This document shows positions 24,483 to 32,848 of a stretch of DNA of 64,000 nt, piece by piece. The stretch is from assembly GCF_013363975.1 (NCBI RefSeq), contig NZ_JABWGN010000026.1:1-64000 (forward strand), written 5' to 3'. The position numbers and the translations under genes are program-made. Under the pieces are notes generated by a model. The model was not told the origin of the DNA, did not search any database, and worked only from the letters and a program-made list of their open reading frames with translations. The number at the start of each line of letters is the position of its first letter. Position 1 is the first letter of the stretch. The DNA is from Nonomuraea montanisoli. GTDB lineage: Bacteria > Actinomycetota > Actinomycetes > Streptosporangiales > Streptosporangiaceae.

Positions 24483-25754
24483 TCAAGGGATCGTCACGCG
24501 TGCCACCGGGCGGCGGGCCGCGGCGCGCGTCGCCACCAGGGCCACCAGCGCCAGTACGGCGGGCACCAGCAGGTACGGCCCGCAGCAGGCGAGCGCGGCG
24601 AGCGCGAGCACGGTCGCAACCACGGCCATGACCCGCAGCCGCCCGCGGGGCAGCACCCGCACGGCCGCCGCCACGCCGGCCGCGGTCACCGCCGCCAGGC
24701 AGGCCGAGGTGGCCCGCATCAGCGTGTCGAGGTCCACGGTCCAGACCAGCGCCAGGGCGGTCGTCGCGGCGGTCGCCACGGCCAGCAGCCCGAGGCTCCG
24801 GTACGGCGTGCGGCCGGGCCCGCCGCCCCGCGCGAACCAGGCGGGCAGCGCGCCGTCCCTGGCCAGCGCCGCCCCTAGGCGGGAGGCGCCGGCGACGTAG
24901 GTGTTGATCGCGCCGAAGGTCAGCAGCACCGCGACGCCGCCGACGACCGGCCGGGCGGCGGAGCCGGCGCCGACCTCCAGCAGCGCGGCCAGCGGCACCG
25001 GGCTCTCGGCCGCGCGCCGGCCGAGCACGCCGATCGTGGTGAGGGCCACGCCCAGGTAGAGGACCGTGATGACGGCCAGGGTGGCCACGGTCGCCCGGGT
25101 GAGCCCACGGCCGCCGGCGAACTCGGCCGACAGGTGGCTGGCGGCCTCCCAGCCGACGAAGGCGAACAGCAGCACCCCGGCCGCGTCCACCACCCCCGTC
25201 AGGCCGTACGGGGCGAAGGGGGTGAAGTTGGCGGCCGCGGCGTGCGGCGCGGCGGTGAGCACGGCGCCGGCCAGCACCGCGACCAGGGCGAGCACCATGC
25301 CGAGCTGGAGCCCCCCGGAGGTGCGCAGCCCCGCGGCGTTGGCCGCGAACGCCACCAGGAGCAGCGCCGCGGCGACCGCCCAGGTCCCGCCGCGGGAGTC
25401 CAGGCCGAGGGCGGCGGCCACGTACTCGCCGCCCACCAGCGCCCCGGCCAGCGCGCCCACGGGGATGACGCCGTAGAACCACCAGCCGACGACCGCCGAG
25501 GCGCGCCGGCCGAACGCCAGCGCCGCGAAGCTGGCCACTCCCCCGCCGTCGGGGTAGCGGGCGCCGAGCGCGGCGAAGGTGAGCGCCACCGGCACGCTCA
25601 GCAGCAGCAGCGCGGCCCACGCCAGCACCGAGGCGGGCCCGGCCGCGGCGGCCGCGAGGTGCGGCAGCACCAGCATCCCCGGCCCGAGCACCGCGCCCAC
25701 GAGCAACGCCGTCCCCTGCGCGGCCCCGAGCCGCCCACCGATCTGTCCTGTCAT
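24483..25754 (-). CDS. APC-family amino acid permease
   Basis: The 423-residue membrane protein has about twelve helices. The first contains the LLVGAVLGPGMLVLPH loop typical of APC transporters, where the backbone binds the amino-acid carboxylate. FAFVGWEAASHLSAEF in helix 6 matches the family's GWE/GFE signature. Together with its divergent Lrp/AsnC-type regulator, it probably exports or imports an amino acid; the substrate and direction are unknown. Starts at ATG 25754, right behind CGGGGT. Confidence 0.83.
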   Translation of the reverse strand: MTGQIGGRLGAAQGTALLVGAVLGPGMLVLPHLAAAAAGPASVLAWAALLLLSVPVALTFAALGARYPDGGGVASFAALAFGRRASAVVGWWFYGVIPVGALAGALVGGEYVAAALGLDSRGGTWAVAAALLLVAFAANAAGLRTSGGLQLGMVLALVAVLAGAVLTAAPHAAAANFTPFAPYGLTGVVDAAGVLLFAFVGWEAASHLSAEFAGGRGLTRATVATLAVITVLYLGVALTTIGVLGRRAAESPVPLAALLEVGAGSAARPVVGGVAVLLTFGAINTYVAGASRLGAALARDGALPAWFARGGGPGRTPYRSLGLLAVATAATTALALVWTVDLDTLMRATSACLAAVTAAGVAAAVRVLPRGRLRVMAVVATVLALAALACCGPYLLVPAVLALVALVATRAAARRPVARVTIP

Positions 25755-25834
25755 ACCCCGAAAAACTAGTCATTCGCCTGCTCTGATGGGGTAGCAGCCG
25801 AACAGTCGGCCGGAACCGGTGCGAGACTGCCGTC
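25755..25834. promoter_or_regulatory. Divergent APC permease/AsnC control region
   Basis: This 80-base gap is AT-richer than its surroundings (GAAAAACTAGTCATTC). The arms TACCCC and GGGGTA, one at the permease start codon and one about 35 bases into the gap, form an inverted repeat across it, a plausible Lrp/AsnC site. Confidence 0.4.
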
Positions 25835-26290
25835 ATGGACGAACTAGATTCGGCGATCGTGCGCCTTCTCCAAACAGATGCGCGCCAGTCCAACCGCGAG
25901 CTGGCCCGCAAGCTCGGCGTGGCGCCCTCCACCTGCCTGGAACGCGTCCGCGCGCTCACCCGCCGCGGCGTGATCCGCGGCTACCACGCCGACATCGACC
26001 CCGCGGCGCTCAACCGGTCGGTCCAGGCGATGGTGTCGGTGCAGGTGCGCCCGCTCAGCCGGGAGGTCATCGACGCGTTCAAGCAGTCGGCCGCCGAACT
26101 GCCGGAGGTGCTCAGCGTGTTCGTGCTGGCGGGCGGCGACGACTTCCTGCTGCACGTCGCGGTGCAGGACCTCGACCACCTGCACGCGTTCCTGCTGGAC
26201 CGGCTGAGCAAGCGGCGCGAGATCGCGGGCTTCCGCACGTCGGTCATCTTCCAGCAGGTCCACGACACCGCCCCGGCGCGGCTGGACTAG
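25835..26290 (+). CDS. Lrp/AsnC-family transcriptional regulator
   Basis: The 151-residue regulator has an N-terminal HTH (LDSAIVRLLQTDARQSNREL then ARKLGVAPSTCLERVRALTR) and a C-terminal RAM domain (AMVSVQVRPLSREVIDAFKQ ... VFVLAGGDDFLLHVAVQDLD) that binds amino acids and forms oligomers. Divergent from the APC permease, which it probably controls in response to an amino acid. Confidence 0.9.
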   Translation: MDELDSAIVRLLQTDARQSNRELARKLGVAPSTCLERVRALTRRGVIRGYHADIDPAALNRSVQAMVSVQVRPLSREVIDAFKQSAAELPEVLSVFVLAGGDDFLLHVAVQDLDHLHAFLLDRLSKRREIAGFRTSVIFQQVHDTAPARLD

Positions 26291-26346
26291 CTTCTCGACG
26301 AAGGCTTCGCGGAAATAATCGCTTGCGCCCCTTCCGGGACGCCCCT

Positions 26347-26377
26347 TACCGTCTAGGACATGCGTTTCTTCCTGTGA
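26347..26377 (+). promoter_or_regulatory. Leaderless promoter and 5-codon leader ORF
   Basis: TACCGT (26347-26352) ends 7 bases before an ATG at 26360. The ORF reads MRFFL and stops at 26377, where TGATG overlaps the start of the next small ORF. The layout suggests a leader peptide controlling the small ORFs downstream. Not tested by any comparison. Confidence 0.35.
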
Positions 26378-26517
26378 TGAGCGGGGCCGACCCCGATCGG
26401 CCCGGCCACTCGGCAGCCCATCCGCCGGCGGTGTCCACTCCCGCCGGCGAGTCCGTCCCAGACGCGGCAGCTGAGCTTGTCGACCGGCTTTCCCCAGCCG
26501 CGTCACGAGTCACGTGA
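26377..26517 (+). CDS. Small ORF, 46 residues
   Basis: Starts within TGATG at the end of the 5-codon leader ORF and encodes MSGADPDRPGHSAAHPP... ending AASRVT. It is rich in Ala, Pro and Ser with no recognisable motif. It precedes the 47-codon ORF by 11 bases. Could be real through coupling or simply open by chance in GC-rich DNA. Confidence 0.3.
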   Translation: MSGADPDRPGHSAAHPPAVSTPAGESVPDAAAELVDRLSPAASRVT

Positions 26518-26528
26518 AGGAGCCTCGT

Positions 26529-26672
26529 ATGCGAGTACACGCCAGCGGTAAGCGAAAGAAGAACGCCCCGAGTCTTCCGGGGACCCCGGCGTCGCCGGCG
26601 CCCCGGAAGATGCCCAAGATGCCGCAGCGGCCGGTCGCGCCGCCGCGGCGCATCCCGCCCAAGGGGCGCTAG
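26529..26672 (+). CDS. Small basic, Pro-rich protein, 47 residues
   Basis: MRVHASGKRKKNAPSLPGTP followed by ASPAPRKMPKMPQRPVAPPR and a RIPPKGR end. It has strong ribosome-binding site GAAGGAG 7 bases upstream of the ATG and a strong hairpin about 65 bases after the stop. The charge (many K/R) and Pro content suggest nucleic-acid or protein binding, but there is no recognised family. Probability of being real is raised by the ribosome-binding site and terminator. Confidence 0.55.
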   Translation: MRVHASGKRKKNAPSLPGTPASPAPRKMPKMPQRPVAPPRRIPPKGR

Positions 26673-26737
26673 ACCACTACCGGGATGGTGGTGAGTGCGG
26701 CGCGCGGCCCGTACGCCATGGGCCCCCGCACACCACC

Positions 26738-26774
26738 GCGGCGCCCCGGCCTCCCCGTGGGGCCGGGGCGCCGC
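26738..26774. terminator. Bidirectional terminator
   Basis: A perfect 14-base-pair stem (GCGGCGCCCCGGCC at 26738-26751 and its complement at 26761-26774) with a 9-base loop sits between the small ORF (plus) and thiolase (minus) ends, serving both. Confidence 0.75.
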
Positions 26775-26793
26775 GCTGGACCTCTGCTCGGGA

Positions 26794-27939
26794 TCAGAGC
26801 CGTTCGATGACGGTGACGTTGGCCTGGCCGCCGCCCTCGCACATCGTCTGCAGGCCGTACCGGCCGCCGGTGCGCTCCAGCTCGTGCAGCAGCTTGGTCA
26901 TGAGGATCGCGCCCGTGGCGCCCAGCGGGTGGCCGAGGGCGATGGCGCCGCCGTTCGGGTTGACCCGGGCCGGGTCGGCGCCGAGCTCCTTGATCCAGGC
27001 GAGCGGCACCGGGGCGAACGCCTCGTTGATCTCCACCACGTCGATGTCGTCGATCGACATGCCGGCCTTGTCCAGCGCCTTGCGGGTGGCGGGGATCGGC
27101 GCGGTCAGCATGTAGACGGGGTCGTCGCCCATGAGCGCGAGCTGGTGGATCCGCGCGCGCGGGGTGAGGCCGTGCTCGCGGACCGCCCGCTCGGAGGCGA
27201 TGAGCACCGCGCCGGAGCCGTCGGAGATCTGCGACGAGGTGGCCGCGGTGATCCGGCCGTCCTCCTTCAGCGTCTTCAGCTCGGCCATCTTCTCCAGCGT
27301 CGTGTCCGGACGCGGGCCCTCGTCGTCCTCGACGCCGTTGACCGGGGCGATCTGGTCGCGGAAGTAGCCGTTGGCGACCGCCTTGGCGGCCCGCTGGTGC
27401 GACTCCAGCGCGAACCGCTCCAGCTCCTCCCGGGTAAGGCCCCACTTCTGGCACATCAGCTCCGCGCCGCGGAACTGCGAGATCTCCTGCTTGCCGTACC
27501 GCTCGCCCCACAGGTCGCCGAACGGGAACGGCATGCCCTTCTCCAGCGCCGCCGTGATCGAGGCGCCCATCGGCACGATGCTCATGGACTCGACGCCGGC
27601 CGCCACGACGAGATCCTGGGTGCCGGACAGCACGCCCTGGGCGGCGAAGTGGACCGCCTGCTGCGAGGAGCCGCACTGCCGGTCGATCGTGACGCCGGCC
27701 GTGGTCTCGGGGAGTCCGGCCGACAGCCACGCGTTGCGCGCGATGTCCATGCTCTGCGGGCCGAACTGCATCACGCACCCCATGATGACGTCCTCGACCG
27801 CCGCCGGGTCGACGCCGGTGCGGTCGATCAGCGCCTTGAGCGTGTGCGCGGCCAGGTCAGTGGGGTGGACGGTGGAAAGGCCGCCCTTCTTCTTGCCGAC
27901 CGGGGTGCGGACCGCCCCGACGATGTACGCCTCTGCCAC
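26794..27939 (-). CDS. Acetyl-CoA acyltransferase (thiolase)
   Basis: The 381-residue thiolase catalyses the last step of beta-oxidation or its reverse condensation. The nucleophilic Cys89 is in TIDRQCGSSQQAVHFAA, the other active-site motifs are NEAFAPVPLAWIK, ALGHPLGATGA and CEGGGQANVTVIERL. Start is GTG at 27939 with AGGAGG. A dyad AACCGA-N7-TCGGTT overlaps its likely promoter. It probably works with the acyl-CoA dehydrogenases and hydratase/dehydrogenase genes elsewhere in this window. Confidence 0.92.
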   Translation of the reverse strand: MAEAYIVGAVRTPVGKKKGGLSTVHPTDLAAHTLKALIDRTGVDPAAVEDVIMGCVMQFGPQSMDIARNAWLSAGLPETTAGVTIDRQCGSSQQAVHFAAQGVLSGTQDLVVAAGVESMSIVPMGASITAALEKGMPFPFGDLWGERYGKQEISQFRGAELMCQKWGLTREELERFALESHQRAAKAVANGYFRDQIAPVNGVEDDEGPRPDTTLEKMAELKTLKEDGRITAATSSQISDGSGAVLIASERAVREHGLTPRARIHQLALMGDDPVYMLTAPIPATRKALDKAGMSIDDIDVVEINEAFAPVPLAWIKELGADPARVNPNGGAIALGHPLGATGAILMTKLLHELERTGGRYGLQTMCEGGGQANVTVIERL

Positions 27940-27951
27940 AGTGCCTCCTGA

Positions 27952-27970
27952 AACCGAGCATTATTCGGTT
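27952..27970. promoter_or_regulatory. Operator-like dyad at the thiolase promoter
   Basis: AACCGA (27952-27957) and TCGGTT (27965-27970) form a perfect 6-base-pair inverted repeat with a 7-base spacer. On the minus strand it directly follows CTATAA/TATAAC, a likely -10, so a repressor bound here would block the thiolase promoter. Confidence 0.5.
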
Positions 27971-27999
27971 ATAGGGAGAGACTACAACAGAACGATGCT

Positions 28000-28686
28000 C
28001 TACGCCTGCTCGGCCGGAGGCATCAGATCGGCGACGTCGTCCACCCGGAACCGCCACCGGTCGACCACCAGGCCGTTCAGCGCCTCGGCCAGCCGCAGCG
28101 CCAGGGCGCCCAGCCGCTCCGGGTCGTCGCCGCGCAGCTCGATCGCCGTCAGGTCGGAGGCGAACGGCAGCAGCTCGCCCACGGCCGGCGGCCGGCCCTT
28201 CTGCGGCACGACCAGCACCCGCACGCCGTCGCCCGCGTGGACGAACTCCTCCTCCTGCTCGACCTCGTCCAGCTCGGCCTCCAGCAGGGGGCGCAGCTCG
28301 TCGTCCGCCGGCCGTACGGGGACGATCACGGCGGGCCCACCGCCCTCCTCGTCGGCCGGATCGCTCACCTCGCCCCGGCACACCGCGAGCCCGCCCAGCC
28401 GGAACGCCAGGCCCTCGGCGAGGTAGCGGTCGAAGAAGTCGAACGGCAGCGGCCCCTCGGCCGACACCCGCACGGCCCACACCTGTTCCAGCACGCCGCC
28501 CACCAGGTCGGGCTCGGCCTCCACCGGCGCGTGGACCCGGACGTCGGTCGCGACGACGTCCTCACCGTCCTCGCGGGCGTCCGGATCGGCCAGCCGCACC
28601 AGTCGCAGCACCTCACCGCGGACCGGCTTGGCGGGCAACGCCGCCGTCGGGCCAGTACGCAGTCTCCGCTTCGCCATCCAGCCCAT
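28000..28686 (-). CDS. Hypothetical protein, 228 residues
   Basis: An acidic soluble protein without signal peptide or membrane helix. It starts MGWMAKRRLRTG, has a long acidic stretch (LLEAELDEVEQEEEFVHAGD) and ends DDVADLMPPAEQA. I recognise no family. The start ATG at 28686 has GGAGG upstream, ATG at 28677 is possible. It lies 14 bases downstream of the sortase gene, so it belongs to the surface-protein operon and may have a linked role. Confidence 0.75.
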   Translation of the reverse strand: MGWMAKRRLRTGPTAALPAKPVRGEVLRLVRLADPDAREDGEDVVATDVRVHAPVEAEPDLVGGVLEQVWAVRVSAEGPLPFDFFDRYLAEGLAFRLGGLAVCRGEVSDPADEEGGGPAVIVPVRPADDELRPLLEAELDEVEQEEEFVHAGDGVRVLVVPQKGRPPAVGELLPFASDLTAIELRGDDPERLGALALRLAEALNGLVVDRWRFRVDDVADLMPPAEQA

Positions 28687-28700
28687 GCGCGCCTCCGCGA

Positions 28701-29453
28701 TCAGCTTCGATAGGAGCTCGTCATCGTCGCGTAGACGATGATGTTATCGGTGTAGTGGCCTATCGCGTGGTTGTACGTGCCACCGCAGGTGATGAGGTGG
28801 AGCTGCGCGTTGGCCCGGCCGCCGTAGACGCGCTCGGTCGGGAACGTCTTCTTGCTGGCCTGCTCGATGCCGCCGACGGTGAAGACCGCCGTGATGCCGT
28901 CCTGGCGCTTGACCTCGATGGTGTCGCCGTTGCGGAGCTCGTGCAGGCGGCTGAAGACGGCGCTGCGCGTGTAGGTGTCCTTGTGGCCCAGCATGACCGC
29001 GGCGCCGGCCTCGCCCGGGGTGGCCATCTCGCGGTACCAGCCGACCAGGTTCGGGTTGTTGGCCGGCGGCACCTGGATCGTGCCGTCCTTGGCCAGGCCG
29101 AGCGACTTGATCGGGGCGTTCACGCCCAGCTTCTTGATCACGATGCGGACCGGGCTGGAGGGCATCATCGGCGGCGCCGGGTCGGGCAGCGGCAGGGGCG
29201 GCGGCACGGTCGGGGCGGCCTTGAACAGCGCCTGCTGCTGTCCCGTGGTCTTGCCGTCGGGCTGGGCGCCCAGCGCGAGCTGGTCCCGCCGCGAGGAGGC
29301 CAGCCCGTACTCCTCCGGGGAGTTGAAGACGATCAGCATGCCGGCCACGACCGTGATCACACCCGCGATGGCGGCCAGGATGAGGACGGTGCGCAGCACC
29401 CGCCCGCCGGGGTCGTCGGGCGGCTCGCCTCCGTAGGGGTAGTGGGGGGCCAT
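28701..29453 (-). CDS. Class F-like sortase
   Basis: The 250-residue membrane-anchored transpeptidase has a helix at about residues 21-43 (LRTVLILAAIAGVITVVAGM), a Pro-rich linker and the sortase domain. Catalytic His157 (VMLGHKDT) and Cys223 (HLITCGG) are present. The residue just before DNIIVYA, where many sortases have the catalytic Arg, is Thr (HYTDN). It is 7 bases downstream of its probable substrate, the surface protein at 29461, and probably anchors it to the wall. Confidence 0.87.
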   Translation of the reverse strand: MAPHYPYGGEPPDDPGGRVLRTVLILAAIAGVITVVAGMLIVFNSPEEYGLASSRRDQLALGAQPDGKTTGQQQALFKAAPTVPPPLPLPDPAPPMMPSSPVRIVIKKLGVNAPIKSLGLAKDGTIQVPPANNPNLVGWYREMATPGEAGAAVMLGHKDTYTRSAVFSRLHELRNGDTIEVKRQDGITAVFTVGGIEQASKKTFPTERVYGGRANAQLHLITCGGTYNHAIGHYTDNIIVYATMTSSYRS

Positions 29454-29460
29454 GGCGCCG

Positions 29461-30360
29461 TCAGCCCCGGCTGATGCCGCGGCGGCGTATCGCCAGCCCG
29501 CCGACGCCCGCCGCCAGGATCAACGCCGAGCCCACCAGCATGAACATCCGCCCGTCGGGGCCCGCCTCGCCGCCGGCACCGGTGTTGGCCCCGGCCTTGG
29601 GCGTCTTGGACGAGCGCTTCTTGGGGGTCTCCACCACGGTGACGTAGCTCGTCCTGGTCTTCTTGGGGGTGGGGGTGGTCTTGGTGGGGGTCGGCGTTGG
29701 GGTGGTGGGGGTGCTGCTGGGGGTCGAGGTGGAGGTCGACGTCGAGGTCGAGGTCGAGGTGCTGGTCGGGGTTCCGGTGCCGACGACGAAGGCCAGTGTG
29801 GGGCCGCCGCCTGCGGTCTGAGGCGCGCAGTTGTACCACGTGGTGTTGTTGACCTTCAGCGCGAACGCGTCGCCCTTGATGGCGACCGTGCCCGTCGCCG
29901 TCGGCGTCACCACGATCTTCATGTTGGGGAGCTGCGGCGTCGCGCCCGGGGTGATCGCGCTGTAGGGCGTGACCGCGCCCGAGGCCACGACGGGCAAGGA
30001 GGTGATCGGCGTGCCGCTCGGCGTCACCGTGGCCTCGGCGGCGAGGGTGGCCTGGGCGCTGATCGTGGCCGGCGCGGTGAATGCTCCGGTGGTGGGCTGC
30101 ACGATCTGCCAGTTGACCGTCACCGTCGCATGCGGCGTGGCCGCCGCTGGCGTCACCAGTTCCATGCTGAAGGGAACTGTCATGGTGGGCGCAGGCGATG
30201 GGACCCCGGCCCCGGTGGCCGGCGTGCAGACGTATGGGCGCTCCACAGGAGTGGCGAGGGCGGCCACGGCGGGGACGACACCGAAGATACCTGCACCTGC
30301 TGCGGCTAAGGCGGATGTCTTGAGGGCGAGGCGGCGGCGCCGCGCCTTGGACGTCAGCAC
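29461..30360 (-). CDS. Cell-surface protein with sortase-type C-terminus
   Basis: The 299-residue exported protein has signal peptide KARRRRLALKTSALAAAGAG ... VAALA, an extracellular domain with two Cys (YVCTP, WYNCAP), a Thr/Ser-Pro rich stalk with many TS repeats, and a C-terminal KTPKAGANTGAGG followed by a hydrophobic helix (MFMLVGSALILAAGVGGLAI) and RRRG tail. This is the layout of a sortase substrate, with a TG-ending motif instead of LPXTG. The GTG start at 30360 has GGAGAAGGA upstream; a longer frame starting at 30420 lacks such a site. Confidence 0.75.
   Translation of the reverse strand: MLTSKARRRRLALKTSALAAAGAGIFGVVPAVAALATPVERPYVCTPATGAGVPSPAPTMTVPFSMELVTPAAATPHATVTVNWQIVQPTTGAFTAPATISAQATLAAEATVTPSGTPITSLPVVASGAVTPYSAITPGATPQLPNMKIVVTPTATGTVAIKGDAFALKVNNTTWYNCAPQTAGGGPTLAFVVGTGTPTSTSTSTSTSTSTSTPSSTPTTPTPTPTKTTPTPKKTRTSYVTVVETPKKRSSKTPKAGANTGAGGEAGPDGRMFMLVGSALILAAGVGGLAIRRRGISRG
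29721..29766. repeat. Microsatellite-like tract in the surface-protein stalk
   Basis: Repeats of the 6-base unit GAGGTC with GACGTC and GAGGTG variants encode the alternating Ser-Thr stalk of the surface protein. Such tracts can change length between strains. Confidence 0.7.
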
Positions 30361-30491
30361 TGTCCTTCTCCGTTTCGGCACAGGTTCAACAGGCGTACCA
30401 GACTGGCAGCCACTGGTCACGGTTAGGTTGAGATCCTACGAATTGTGGCTGTAAATCTCCTGTAAACCGGGAAACCTGCGCAAATACGGTG

Positions 30492-31349
30492 TTAGCCCTT
30501 CTTCTTGGACAAGGTCGCGTAAACGATGACGTTGTCCGTGTAGGAGTGGGCCGTCTTGTTGAAGACGCCCCCGCAGGTGATCAGCCTGAGCTGCGCGTTC
30601 GCGGTGTTGCCGTACACCCGGCCGGTCGGGAACGACGTCTTGCCGACCTGCTCGATCCCGCTGACCGTGAACTTGGTCACCTTCTTGTCCGACCGGTACA
30701 CGTAGATCGCGTCCCCCTTGGCCAGCTCCCGCAGGCGGTAGAAGACGGCGGCGCCCTTGCGGGTGCTCACGTGGCCGTTGATCACCGAGGGGCCCAGCTC
30801 GCCGGGCACGGGCGAGAAGCGGTACCAGCCCGCCTGGTTCGGCCTGGACAGCGGCGGCGTGGTCAGGTTGCCCTTGAGGTCCACCGTGACCGAGCCGATC
30901 AGCGCGTTGACCTTGATCTTGGGGATCTTGATGCGGGTCGGCGCGGGCTTCTTCTTCGTCGTGGTCTTCGCGGGCGGGATCGCCGCCACGATCGGGGCCG
31001 CGGCCGGGGGCGGCGGCGCGTCGAGGCGGGCCGGGGTCAGGGGGACGTCCTTGCCGCCCGGGCCGACCGTCGGCGACAGCACGAACGCGCCCATGTTCTG
31101 GATCTGCACCGTGCCCGGCTCGCCCTGTGCGACCGCGCCCGGAACGGGGACGGAGCCGTCGTCCACGGCGGGAGCCAGCGACAGCAGCCCGGCCATGATG
31201 GCGCCCACGCCGCCCAGGGAGCCGGCGACCAGCAGCCCTGGCATCGCCTTGTTGAACGCCGCCTTGCGCGCCCGCGCGCGCTCGCTCGCCTTCCCGACAG
31301 GCAACGCGGGCGTCGGCTCGTTCGTCGGCCCAGTCGTGTGCTCGCTCAT
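30492..31349 (-). CDS. Class F-like sortase
   Basis: The 285-residue sortase has a membrane helix (about 37-60), a Pro/Lys-rich linker and a sortase domain with His193 (VINGHVST) and Cys259 (RLITCGGVFN), the same spacing of 66 residues as in the paralogue at 28701. The residue before DNVIVYA is again Thr (SYTDN). Its ATG shares one base with the stop of the upstream surface protein (TGATG), so the pair is coupled. Confidence 0.87.
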   Translation of the reverse strand: MSEHTTGPTNEPTPALPVGKASERARARKAAFNKAMPGLLVAGSLGGVGAIMAGLLSLAPAVDDGSVPVPGAVAQGEPGTVQIQNMGAFVLSPTVGPGGKDVPLTPARLDAPPPPAAAPIVAAIPPAKTTTKKKPAPTRIKIPKIKVNALIGSVTVDLKGNLTTPPLSRPNQAGWYRFSPVPGELGPSVINGHVSTRKGAAVFYRLRELAKGDAIYVYRSDKKVTKFTVSGIEQVGKTSFPTGRVYGNTANAQLRLITCGGVFNKTAHSYTDNVIVYATLSKKKG

Positions 31350-32713
31350 CAGCGACCTCCTCCGGCGTGCGCGGCCTGCCGCCTGCGCAGCAGCAGCCCG
31401 CCCGTGGCGCTCCCCATCAGCAGCAGTGAGCCGCCGGCGACCAGTCCGTACGAGGTGCTCGCGGGCTCCGGCGCCTCACCCGTGTCCACCCCGCCCTTGG
31501 GGGTCTTGGCCACCTGGGCCTTGACGTACCTGGTGGTGGTCGGCTTGGGCGACCGGGTCGGCGTCACCGTCGCCGTGGCCGTCGCGGTCCGCACGCCTCC
31601 GGTGACCACGCTGACGTGGGACGTGCCGGGGGTGTGGGAGTAGGGCGAGGAGTTGTTCGGGTTCGGCGTCGTGGGGGTACCGGTGCCCGTCGGCGTGGGG
31701 GTCGTCACGGTGGGGGTGGGCGTCGTCGGTGTGGGACTCGACGAAGTGGGGGTCGCGCCGGGGACGGTCACGTCGATGGCGCCGGGGTCGCCCTGGAGCG
31801 CGCAGACCGCCTCGTTGTGCGACGGCGGCTCGGTGATCTCACCCGTCGTCACCCGGAACGCGTCCACGTGCGCGGTCTTGGCCTCGACGTTGACGACCTC
31901 GATCGTGTGCGGTCCGTACTGCAGCTCCGGCGAGGTCCAGAGGACCTCCTTGGACTTGGTCCCCGTCATCGGCACGCCGTTGCGGTCCTTGTCGGGCTCC
32001 ACGATGGGGTCGGTCACCGTCTGGCCGTCCAGCAGGATGCGCACGGGGCCCAGCCCGGGCTCGCGCCGGCCGATGTAGGCCACCTGCGTGCCCTTGAACT
32101 CCAGCTTGGCGACGCCGTCCTTCGTGGTGGTGGTGTGCAGGTCGTAGATGTGGTCGGCGTACTCCTCCGGCGTCTGGTGGTGGTTCCAGTCCCCGGTGTA
32201 CGTGACGAGCTTGTTGTCGTTGACCGTGACCTCGCCCTTGGCGGGCTTGAACCTGACGACCAGGCCGGCCGGCTTGACCCGGATGGTGCCGGGGCGCTGC
32301 ACGGAGCCCGCGTCGGACAGGCCCGAGGGCAGCTTGAGGAAGTCGCCCGGCACGAGCTCGGCCTGGTCCTGGGAGCCCTTGGGCCGAAGCTGGCCGTACC
32401 AGGCGCCGCTGATGTCCACGACGCCTTCGAGGTTCAGCGTGGAGCCCGCCGGGAAGAAGCCCGGCGAGCCGAACTTCTTGGCGCTCAGGTACCTGATCGA
32501 CCAGCCCACGTCCAGCATGCCCCCGGTCGTGAGCCTGGGCGTGACGCTCGCCTCCAGCAGCACCCCGCCCGTGTCACCGGCGACCCCGCCCGTGCAGAGG
32601 TACTTGGCCACCAGCGATGCCTCGGCCTGCCCAGGGTGGGATGCCGCCACGAAGGCGGCGGACGCGGCCATGCCGACCGTTGCGCCGATCAACGCCTTGC
32701 GCCACCGATTCAC
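31349..32713 (-). CDS. Cell-surface protein with sortase-type C-terminus
   Basis: The 454-residue protein has a signal peptide (WRKALIGATVGMAASAAFVA), an N-terminal region with YLCTGG, a jelly-roll-like segment (AYIGRREPGLGPVRILLDGQ ... ELQYGPHTIEVVNVEAKTAH) resembling carbohydrate-binding domains, a Thr/Pro stalk and the C-terminus KTPKGGVDTGEAP plus a hydrophobic helix and LLLRRR. The GTG start at 32713 has GGGAGT upstream. It matches the smaller surface protein in signal motif and genomic layout. Sugar binding is inference. Confidence 0.75.
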   Translation of the reverse strand: MNRWRKALIGATVGMAASAAFVAASHPGQAEASLVAKYLCTGGVAGDTGGVLLEASVTPRLTTGGMLDVGWSIRYLSAKKFGSPGFFPAGSTLNLEGVVDISGAWYGQLRPKGSQDQAELVPGDFLKLPSGLSDAGSVQRPGTIRVKPAGLVVRFKPAKGEVTVNDNKLVTYTGDWNHHQTPEEYADHIYDLHTTTTKDGVAKLEFKGTQVAYIGRREPGLGPVRILLDGQTVTDPIVEPDKDRNGVPMTGTKSKEVLWTSPELQYGPHTIEVVNVEAKTAHVDAFRVTTGEITEPPSHNEAVCALQGDPGAIDVTVPGATPTSSSPTPTTPTPTVTTPTPTGTGTPTTPNPNNSSPYSHTPGTSHVSVVTGGVRTATATATVTPTRSPKPTTTRYVKAQVAKTPKGGVDTGEAPEPASTSYGLVAGGSLLLMGSATGGLLLRRRQAAHAGGGR

Positions 32714-32848
32714 GGACACTCCCGACACACATCGACCGAAGGTAGATCTTAAGGCGATTTCACTTTCAATCAGCCGATGTTCGGCACTTGTGATGAAGCC
32801 GTGTCCACTCCACAAAGCAGGCGCTCAGCGGGGTATATCTCCAGGTAA

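Noticed and set aside
29721..29766. Short repeats as a CRISPR array
   Set aside because: The unit is 6 bases, in frame within a gene, and encodes a Ser/Thr stalk.
30421..30440. GGTTAGGTTGAG before a surface-protein gene as an iron box
   Set aside because: Half-site only, the second arm does not match.
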